Assembly (NCBI GenBank): GCA_009602725.1
Contig: WELB01000003.1
Span: forward strand, 495,554-511,673
Source of the DNA: Spirogloea muscicola
Taxonomy: Eukaryota > Streptophyta > Zygnematophyceae > Spirogloeales > Spirogloeaceae
DNA: 16,120 bases
Direction of reading: 5' to 3'
Positions 9,784-16,120 of this stretch are shown here, piece after piece. Position numbers and translations under genes: made by a program. The notes under the pieces are model-generated. The model was not told the DNA's origin, searched no databases, and was given only the letters and a program-made list of their open reading frames with translations. Numbering within the stretch: position 1 is the stretch's first letter; the number at the start of each line of letters is the position of its first letter.

Positions 9784-10677
9784 CTGGATCTGCGATGTAG
9801 CTACCAGTGCCAGGCTCCAGGTCTGCATCCTCAAAAGCGGCGGTTGTGCCCACGCCGCCGCCTATGCTGGCCGCCGAGGGTCCCATGGCGTGCGGCTGCT
9901 CGTCTGACGACGCCTCTGTGGTGCCTGCCGCGGCGGCGGCGGCGGCGTCGTCCTGGCCAACCGCGCTGGACGTTGCCACGTACAAGTCTGCGGAAGCAGC
10001 CGGGCACACTCAGCCCTGCCGCTGCAGCGAAGGTCGAGTCTAAAACGGAGCAGCGACCGCACCGTCATCGAGCTTCCCGAGTGAGGATGGACAATTCCGG
10101 TAAGAATGGTAGACGAATACGGTGAAGATTGTCACCTGCGTTGGGGTCTGACGGCGCGCTCAGCGAGCCCACATAGTGATCTTCGCCGCCCCCTGTCACG
10201 CCCACGCGACCCCCCCGGCGACGTCCTCAGGCTTCGCACATGCATATCTCGCGAACTGAGACCTTGGTACGTACTTATGTATTTGGAAATGCACCTCTGA
10301 GGCATGCGGCCTCGAGGGCCCACAGCAAGAGATGGACGGAGGCGGCCCTCTCTCCCACCTGCCGCGGCCTGCGCTGCGCCGTCTCCGCCAGTGTACATCG
10401 CGCCGGCGTAGTCGGTGACGCCGCCGCCGCCGCCATCGCCGCCGCCGTCGCGGTACTCACCAACGTCGTCAAAGCTGACGTTCTGGCGGCCGTATGCCGG
10501 CGGCGCTTCGTCGGCGTCGGCGACGTCGGCGTCGGCGCCCAGGCGCGCCCGCACCTCGTCGCGGCTCGGCGCGCTGGTGTCCGCCAGCAGGTCTGCGCCG
10601 TAGGCGCCCGTCGCCACGCCCTCGTCGTCGTCGGAGCCGCCTCCAACGCTGTGGCGGCCCGCCCGCGCTTGCGCCAT
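9784..10677 (-). CDS. Unidentified low-complexity protein, 3' end open
   Basis: Exon 1 runs 10677-10461: its ATG lies in a GGCGGCAATGGCG context and it ends at a strong GTGAGT donor. Exon 2 runs 9987-9784, after a GCTTCCGCAG acceptor and ending at a strong CAG/GTAGGT donor. Both junctions agree in phase. The product starts MAQARAGRHSVGGGSDDDEG and is acidic and rich in Ala, Gly and Asp. It carries a PPAY motif (a possible WW-domain ligand), then QNVSFDDV across the junction, an alanine run and EPGTGSYIADP at the end of exon 2. No signal peptide, membrane span or known domain was recognised. A possible terminal exon at 9420-9371 would add about 15 residues and a TGA. The real product may be longer or the gene may be broken by nearby repeats. 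Function unknown. Confidence 0.6.
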
Positions 10678-10731
10678 TGCCGCCCCGCTCACCTCCGCCG
10701 CAACCGCCGCCTTTGCCGTCAGACTTGGCCC

Positions 10732-10797
10732 CGGCGGCGGCGGCGGAGGCGGCGGCGGCGTCGGCGGTTGCGGCGGCGGCGGCGGCGGCAGCGACGG
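10732..10797. repeat. (GGC)n tract in the 5' leader of the unidentified gene
   Basis: An interrupted GGC/GCC triplet run sits 55-120 bp upstream of the ATG at 10677. Read in frame on the minus strand it gives a proline run, but no upstream ATG exists, so it is more likely untranslated leader. Confidence 0.7.
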
Positions 10798-10937
10798 GAG
10801 GCCCTGCAGAGCAAGCCTCTGCCACGTGGCACGAGGCCAGGGCGCCAACTGGGCGTGTATCCGCCCTCTCGTCAACAGCCGACGATCCTGGGTACACAGT
10901 GCATTTTGGAGCGGCCCGCCGCAGCCCGCCAGGAGGA

Positions 10938-10972
10938 GGATGCGGCTGCTGGTAATAGAAGAGCGGCTGTGA
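10938..10972 (+). repeat. Short direct repeat, unit 1
   Basis: Starts ATGCGGCTGCTGGTA and ends GAGCGGCTGT after a six-base variable centre. It is repeated at 11103-11137. Confidence 0.6.
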
Positions 10973-10998
10973 TAATTAGAAAGAAGCAATGATGATTA

Positions 10999-11023
10999 AT
11001 CAACAGCTCTTCCAGCTGTTGAT
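10999..11023. repeat. Perfect 10-bp stem hairpin
   Basis: ATCAACAGCT and AGCTGTTGAT flank the loop CTTCC. It lies in spacer between the two short direct repeats. No function can be assigned. Confidence 0.75.
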
Positions 11024-11102
11024 CATGCTGCTGCTCTTCCAGGCAGGGCGCTCTAAGTACCCCCGTGGTCAGCAACAGGAAGTCAGATGAGCTGAGGGGA
11101 AG

Positions 11103-11137
11103 TATGCGGCTGCTGGTACCGAACGAGCGGCTGTACA
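11103..11137 (+). repeat. Short direct repeat, unit 2
   Basis: Copy of 10938-10972 with the same ends and a different six-base centre. Confidence 0.6.
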
Positions 11138-11225
11138 TGCCAGCCAGGTGCATACGGAGGGTTTCATCTTCGCCAGGAGACGAGGTCGCGGCTGTCCCAG
11201 GCCCAGCTTCGCCCTTGGGCCATTC

Positions 11226-11363
11226 GGTATTCGGGTACCACTCAGCGATCTGTACTTGCTGCCCCGTGGTTACTGGGCGGGTCGGCTTAGCGGCAGTGTC
11301 GGTGTACATCTGTACTGCTTGCCTTCAGACTTGGACAATTAGGCCCTGCATCACTGAGAACCT
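11226..11363 (-). repeat. Dispersed repeat core, copy 4 (inverted)
   Basis: On the plus strand it holds TATTCGGGTACCACTCAGCG, GTGGTTACTGGGCGGGTCGG, CTTAGCGGCAG and GGCCCTGCATCACTGAG. This is the reverse complement of copy 3, somewhat diverged but covering the full core. It pairs with copy 5 about 80 bp away. Confidence 0.75.
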
Positions 11364-11446
11364 GCCCCTAGCTTGAAGCAAGCGGAGGGACCGCTGAACT
11401 AAGAGCAGTACGAGCTTCCAGTACAAAAAATCTGGAGTGAGTATCT

Positions 11447-11520
11447 AGTGATGGAGGGCCTGTGTGGCCAAGAACAAAAGGCAAGCACATCACCAGATAT
11501 ACATCACCTGCTGCTAAGCA
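11447..11520 (+). repeat. Dispersed repeat core, copy 5 (truncated)
   Basis: Begins AGTGATGGAGGGCCTGTGTG and continues to CACCTGCTGCTAAGC, where it leaves the consensus before the CCGCTCAGTAAC block. It is followed by diverged flanking sequence and an inverted segment X. Confidence 0.75.
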
Positions 11521-11583
11521 GTACAAGAAGCTGATACAAATGGGGGCAAGGGCGATGGCTGTGAAAGAAGTAAGCTCTTATGG

Positions 11584-11626
11584 TTAGCTGGCAAAGGCCA
11601 GCCCAAAGGCATGGGCAATGTCTAAA
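11584..11626 (-). repeat. Dispersed repeat, segment X, copy 3 (inverted)
   Basis: Contains AGCTGGCAAAGGCCAGCCCA and GGGCAATGTC, the reverse complement of the X segments at 7705 and 8536. Confidence 0.55.
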
Positions 11627-11960
11627 GGGGCCGGGCTTCCATTGAGATTGTCCAGATTGCAATGTTGTAGGTGTTTCTTCGACCACGGCAGGGTCTTCAA
11701 GCCGCGGGTGCGATGCCAGGTCTCATGCACCATTGGAAGAGGCTGCTGCTCATTCAGGGCACCTGCACAAAGCGGCGGCGGCAGGTGAGCTGCTGCCAGC
11801 ATGCTAGCATGCTGCTGCTGATGCTGCGGCAATCATGGCAGTGTGACGAGTACCAGCAAAGTTGCAGCCCCCAAGACTTGTACCTGAGACGAGATGGACC
11901 AGCCACTGCTGCACCTCCTAGGCAAGCTGAAGTATGACAGCACTAAGAGTCCCCACATCC
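11627..11960. other. Intergenic sequence downstream of the TM9 gene
   Basis: No gene was recognised. It contains an 18-bp perfect palindrome at 11797-11814 and a CTG-rich run just after it. Confidence 0.5.
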
Positions 11961-11986
11961 ACAGCACTGTATGTTGTGCAATATTG

Positions 11987-11991
11987 TTACA
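11987..11991 (-). promoter_or_regulatory. TGTAA polyadenylation signal of the TM9 gene
   Basis: TGTAA on the minus strand starts 29 bases past the TAG stop. TGTAA is the usual near-upstream polyadenylation element in chlorophyte algae. Confidence 0.55.
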
Positions 11992-12019
11992 AATAACCAG
12001 TGGTTGCCTTTAAGAGGTG

Positions 12020-15000
12020 CTATGTCACTTCTGCACAAGGACACAATGTTTGGCAAACTTGCACTGAGGAGCTTTCAGACCCCTCGGTTGTGTGCAGCAA
12101 GTGATCTTCCATCATGTATGTGCACTTGCTTGCAGTCTCCCTTGTGAGCTCCTCGCATGAGCTCTTCGTGCCATATTGGTACATATGGCGCACGAAGAGG
12201 AACGAGGCACAGTAAGCGACTGAAACGAGCATAAGGCATAAGCCGTAGCACAGGCATGCCATGTAGCCAAAGAAGAAGGACATTTGCATAAGACCCTGCA
12301 TGTCGCTACGTGCATAGTAGTAGTAGAAGCAGTAGCCGTAGATGTAGATGCCAGTGGAACCTCCACACAATACCGAGCGCCACCACCACTCATGGTTCTC
12401 GCTTGCGAGCTGGAAGTAGGTAACTGCAACTGCGGTGAGCGCTGTCACAATGAGCAGCATGATGAAGACGACAAAGAGGATGCTGTAGATGGTGTAAGAC
12501 TTAAGGCCCCAGACAGTTGCAAATAAGTAGTACAGCTCGATGTAAACACCACTAAACGGCGCGAGGCCCGCCATGGCCATCTGCCCGCGATTGGAGCAAA
12601 GCAGCAGACTTGCTTTGCATTAGGCAAGAAGTACAGGCCTATCCTATCAATGTAGATGTAGATGTGTCCCCCATCTCAAGGCAGTTACGCAATTGGAAAT
12701 ACTTGTCAGCATTGTGAGAAGGTCATCCATGAGGTCAACAAGTTGCGGTGAAGAAGCTGAGGACAACAGCTGCATGGAGTGTCAAATTGCGCCTTCCTTC
12801 CCCGAAGCCACGCAAATGACACTTAAGTGGCATACCTCGGGCATGGCCTGCCTGTACCATGGCAGAGTGGAAGTCTCGCGTGTATAGTTGATGGTATGAC
12901 ATGGTGCGCAAAGGTCACTCTCGCTATTTTTCCCTAAAATGCCACCCTGGACCTGGGTGCAGGCCCACAGTGTATTCTTAGACTGGCAGTTGCTGTTGAG
13001 CTGCATAATCAAGCTGCAGGCCTGGCAAATTGCACACCCTGATCTTGATCTGCTACGTGCTCGTTTCTGGGGCCTGACCTGCGCCCCTGCAGAGGGTTCC
13101 TTCCGCCCCTTGCATATGCAAGCCAGAAATAGGCAGGAGGATGCTGGCCATGCAGCAGTATTAAATTCATTTCCTCAGCGTCTAGGCCACTACCATCAAG
13201 TACCACAATAGCTTCAACTCACCGTTAGTGGAAAGGTAGCAAGGGCCCAGACGATAAAGATGATTACAATGTTGTTGAATGACAGCGCCCGGCTAGATGT
13301 GTAGATGATGGCAGTCATGTTGTTAAAGCAGAAAGTCAGGAAGAGAGGCCCGCAAAAGAGAGAGGCGGTCAGGACAACGTTGTAGAACTGCAATCATACA
13401 AGGAGCCAACGTCATAATGCGAGAAGCTGCACTCTCCCACCCAGCAGATCCACAAAGAGTTGCCAGATTGGCCTCATTGAGTTCCACTCCTGATGCAGCG
13501 AGCAATGGTGCTTGAAGACCAGCGCCAGCGAAAGACAGCGTTAGCAGCCAAGAAGCCACGTCCACTTTCACCGTCACCGCAAAGTGAAGCAATATGTAGC
13601 TCACCCACTTGTCTCCGCCCATCTGACGGTAGAGGTTGGCAGAGACATAGCCGGCTATGCCTGCTGTGAGCGTGCACAGGACGACTAAAGCCGTGTATAT
13701 GGACCCCCGGTTGTATGGGTGAATGACGCCCATCAGAGCAAGGCCGAAGATGCAGAGGGTTGTTACCAGGAGCTGCGCACCCGTGCCAATGACCGCCGCA
13801 AACAAGCTACAAGCGGCAAAAGGGGCAATGGGCTCAATATTAACAAAGTTGCACTTATCGTGGATAAAACCATTACAAGATAAATTAATGTGAGACCAGC
13901 TGCATATGAGAACCAAGCTTTCAGCTCAAACCCCGCTGAGCCGTGACATGGACCTGGCATGGGGCGGGAGGCTGAAATCTTCCTCAAGGATACTTCTCTG
14001 CCCTTTCTCTTCTTGCTCATTGGCGCTCTCCCTTCCCGAAATGTATCTGCAAATGCGGCAATAGAAAGGCAAGCGAGACATTTAAGCCCCAGCAAAGAAC
14101 CGGGGACTAAAGCCCTTGGGAAGCTCCGATGGATTCAGCAGCACTAGAAGTGCACACTTCTGAGACAAGGGCAGTGTCCGTGGCGAGTACAAGAGTCTTA
14201 AAGTCTGCACTCCACTAGTAAGTACTCAATGCTTTGCAGCCTTTGCGAGCCTGTCAAGCCTGCACCCTGCTACTTGCCTAGCAAGTATAAGGCTCATTCA
14301 ATGACTCATGGAGTGCAGACTTCATCGATTGTTTGTACTCGCCACGTGTGATGATGATCAGATGATCTGCAGTGGAGCTACACCACCCTATGAGGCAGGG
14401 GTATAAGGTGTCCCACCTGATGATGGCGTTTTTGAGGACGCGCCAGAGGATTGTGGTGGTTGCCAGTGAGCAGCAAGACAGTGGCGCAGGAAATGATGAT
14501 GGCGACTCTGTGCATCTCCAGGTGCTGAGGCAGGTATGAGTACTTGGTATACTTCTCCAAGCGTCGCTCGAACGGCGTGTCCACTTCCATCCACTCCGTG
14601 GAGAAGGAGAACCTGACTGTCAGTGGACCATCCCCGCTGATGTTCACCATCTGGTCGTTCGTTGAGAGGTAGATGTCTATGACGCGGTCGTCGTTGTAGC
14701 GCACGTTAATATGCATGTGCGTAACCAGGAAATAAGTCTCCTTATCGTCCCAGCTCCGACAATTCCCAACGAAGGAAAAAGTGGGAAGGTCATCAAAAAA
14801 CATCTGCCAGACGAGCCAGGCGAGGAACAGCCAGGGGCAGAGCGGCCATGCTCTCTCATTTTGCCGTGGAACCCAAGGTACCACCTAGTGTGAGCAATGG
14901 TGACAATGATGGCAAGAAGTCCTACCAACACCAGGCCCCTGGCGGCATTGGTCTCACGCCAAGGGCGAAAGCTCAGCAGATCAGCTGCATGCGTGCGAAC

Positions 15001-15549
15001 CTCGACGTAATAGTCCTCCTTGATGGCCTTTCGGAACGTTTTGATGTCGGCCGTCGAGAGCGTGTTGTTGCAGAGGAGCACGTCTTCTTGGCTGACCTTG
15101 AAGCGGACGTCATAGGGGGACTCGATCATGCGGTAGCCTTCCAGCACCTCGAAGAAGCCCTCAGCCTTGTGCGCCGACGGGAGCGCCGGCTTACAGAACG
15201 GCAGGTCGTAGTATCCGTACGTCTCGCTGCGCCGCGGGCACCCGCCATCGGGCGCTTATGATGGTGAGAGGCGCCCCGGGCTCCCACTAAGCTCCCATCA
15301 AGGCATCCTGACTGGCGTCGATCTAGCGGGCGGACGGGCGGCTGATTTGACGGCGGGGGGCGCCGACCTGGGGTTGTGGAACGGCCCGACCTTGCTGGCG
15401 AGGAGCGGGACGCGGTCACGCGGGCTGTACCGGTGCTCGGACGCGGACGGCAGCCGCCACCCGGGCGCCGCCGCCGCGCCGGCGGCCAGCAGCAGCAGCA
15501 GCAGCGGCGGCGGCGGCGGTAGCGCGGGCCGCCGCCGGGCGGTGGCCAT
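12020..15549 (-). CDS. Transmembrane 9 superfamily protein (nonaspanin/TMN), frame broken in exon 3
   Basis: Exons: 15549-15368, 15226-15001, 14803-14417, 14046-13954, 13806-13605, 13387-13223, 12952-12836, 12580-12020 (TAG). Exon 1 encodes a signal peptide (RRRPA, a proline run, six leucines, then an alanine-rich cleavage region) and the family motif VPLLASKVGPFHNP, continued by SETYGYYDLPFC. The lumenal domain holds FFEVLEGYRM, FFDDLPTFSFVG and THMHINVRYNDDRVI. Nine membrane spans follow: one at the end of exon 3, two in exon 5, two in exon 6 and four in exon 8. Family signatures are PYNRGSIYTALVVL, CGPLFLTF, TLPWYRQAMPE, YIELYYLF, NHEWWWRSVLCGGSTG and ARSDMQGLMQMSFFFGYMAC. Family members sit in Golgi/endosome membranes and help sort membrane proteins. 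Exon length totals 1933 nt, one more than a multiple of three, matching a frameshift near 14462-14450. The C-terminus runs about 38 residues past the usual KxE end. The start ATG has a strong GCCATGG context. Confidence 0.93.
12162..12199. repeat. Quasi-palindrome within the TM9 last exon
   Basis: CTCTTCGTG plus CCATAT pairs with ATATGG plus CACGAAGAG, interrupted only by a two-base CG bulge and a six-base loop. It encodes the LFVRHMY end of the last membrane span and the following residues. Confidence 0.85.
14179..14346. repeat. Imperfect foldback in TM9 intron 3
   Basis: The left arm starts GTGGCGAGTACAA and continues to AAGTCTGCACTCCA at about 14213. The right arm (from about 14310) has TGGAGTGCAGACTT and then TTGTACTCGCCAC. 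The two perfect stems of 14 and 13 bp are separated by an 8x10 internal loop. A 7-bp hairpin (TACTTGC/GCAAGTA, 14271-14287) lies within the terminal loop. It could be a MITE-like insertion or an RNA hairpin precursor. Confidence 0.75.
15489..15522. repeat. CAG then CGG triplet run in the TM9 signal-peptide exon
   Basis: Consecutive CAG and CGG triplets. On the minus strand they encode the leucine core and preceding prolines of the signal peptide, so length changes would alter its hydrophobic region directly. Confidence 0.75.
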
Positions 15550-15593
15550 GGCGCCGGCGAGCGCGGCGACGGCGGCAGCGCCCGCTCAACGCT

Positions 15594-16120
15594 ATGCTGG
15601 AAGGCGGCTCGGAGTCCACTCGAGTCAGCGGGCTCAACTTAAGTCGCCGTTGGGACTTGCTTGGCCGCTTTGCCCAGGTGGTGGTCCGTTCTTTTCGGGC
15701 TGGCCTCTGCCGCGGGGCGATGGGCGCTCGGTGGCTCGAGCTGCTCGACCAGCTCGCCCGCCACGCCATCGTTCGCCGCTTCCATGGGGAGCCGGTGGAC
15801 TTCCCTGCCGCCGGGTTGCTAGCGCAGGTTTACCGCATGCGCTTGGCCGTCTCGCTGCAGAGGTCTGTGGCCCGCGCGAAGCACCTGCGTGCCGGCAGAG
15901 CCCTCGCTGCTGCCTCTGGCTCTGGCCAGGGGACCCGCTTCCAGGAAACCAGCCTCTCTGACCTGGTGGCGTCCACGCCGGGCGGCGGCGCGCGCATCAT
16001 TGCTGATGTGGTCACCATGAATGTGGTCGACCGCTCCAACCCGGGGCTCTCTGCCTCGCGGGCTGGCCACGCTGCGGCGAAGGCCGCTCGCAGCAAGGCG
16101 GCCAAACACTCTGACCGCCC
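15594..16120 (+). CDS. Hypothetical protein, runs off the window end
   Basis: From ATG at 15594 the frame is open to the window end (175 codons) and also open upstream to about 15312. Residues include RRWDLLGRFAQVVVRSF, WLELLDQLARHAIVRRF, LLAQVYRMRLAVSLQRSVAR and a basic AAKAARSKAAK stretch near the end. It is arginine/alanine/leucine-rich and probably helical, with third positions mostly G or C as expected of a coding frame here. No domain was recognised; a gag-like or DNA/RNA-binding protein cannot be excluded. The ATG is 45 bp from the TM9 ATG on the other strand, so the true start may lie further in, for example at 15720, or the two 5' ends overlap. An intron past the window edge is possible. 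Confidence 0.45.
   Translation, partial: MLEGGSESTRVSGLNLSRRWDLLGRFAQVVVRSFRAGLCRGAMGARWLELLDQLARHAIVRRFHGEPVDFPAAGLLAQVYRMRLAVSLQRSVARAKHLRAGRALAAASGSGQGTRFQETSLSDLVASTPGGGARIIADVVTMNVVDRSNPGLSASRAGHAAAKAARSKAAKHSDR

Noticed and set aside
10240-10992. Long arginine-rich plus-strand frame
   Set aside because: Antisense shadow of the GC-rich exon 1 and GGC tract of the minus-strand unidentified gene; composition is driven by CGN repeats.
7786-11520. CRISPR array interpretation of the repeated segments
   Set aside because: Copies are few, over 100 bp long, in both orientations and irregularly spaced, in a eukaryotic intron-rich context.
15819-16109. Minus-strand open frames opposite the 3' terminal plus-strand frame
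   Set aside because: Shorter than the plus-strand frame, which is open across more than 800 bp with a more protein-like composition; still, strand choice is not certain.

Overview
This is eukaryotic nuclear DNA, most likely from a green alga (Chlorophyta; perhaps a trebouxiophyte, but the genus cannot be read from the sequence). Four observations point this way. The genes are split by many short GT-AG introns of about 100-480 bp. The three recognisable proteins are plant/alga-type families. Gene 5' ends carry GC-rich triplet tracts. One 3' UTR has TGTAA, the polyadenylation signal typical of chlorophytes. No bacterial operon, tRNA, rRNA or CRISPR array was seen. All gene models were built by hand from splice sites, reading phase and remembered family consensus; no search was run.

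Layout. (1) About 509-1949, plus strand: a DUF4336 protein (metallo-beta-lactamase-like fold) with four exons; its 5' end is unresolved. (2) 2324-7679, minus strand, convergent with (1): a large U-box/ARM-repeat E3 ubiquitin ligase of the PUB42-44 (SAUL1) type, with 13 mapped exons totalling 1000 codons and its 5' end obscured by repeats and an ambiguous base at 7692. (3) 7700-9010: a repeat-rich stretch with direct and inverted copies of an unnamed dispersed element, plus a (GCC)n tract. (4) 9784-10677, minus strand: an unidentified low-complexity protein with two well-supported exons. (5) 10680-12010: a second repeat-rich spacer with two more element copies and small palindromes. (6) 12020-15549, minus strand: a transmembrane-9-superfamily protein (nonaspanin/TMN) with eight exons, signal peptide and nine membrane spans. 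(7) 15594 to the window end, plus strand: an open frame of unknown function, head-to-head with (6).

The genes are ordinary neighbours rather than a pathway: ubiquitin ligation, endomembrane sorting and an uncharacterised DUF4336 protein. The most unusual points are in the TM9 gene: a reading-frame break in exon 3, a divergent conserved loop, and a C-terminal extension that begins exactly at a quasi-palindrome. Other notable points are a foldback in one of its introns, a candidate GC-AG intron in the E3 gene, and a five-copy repeat family arranged partly as inverted pairs. I found no clear evidence for a wholly new multi-gene system.
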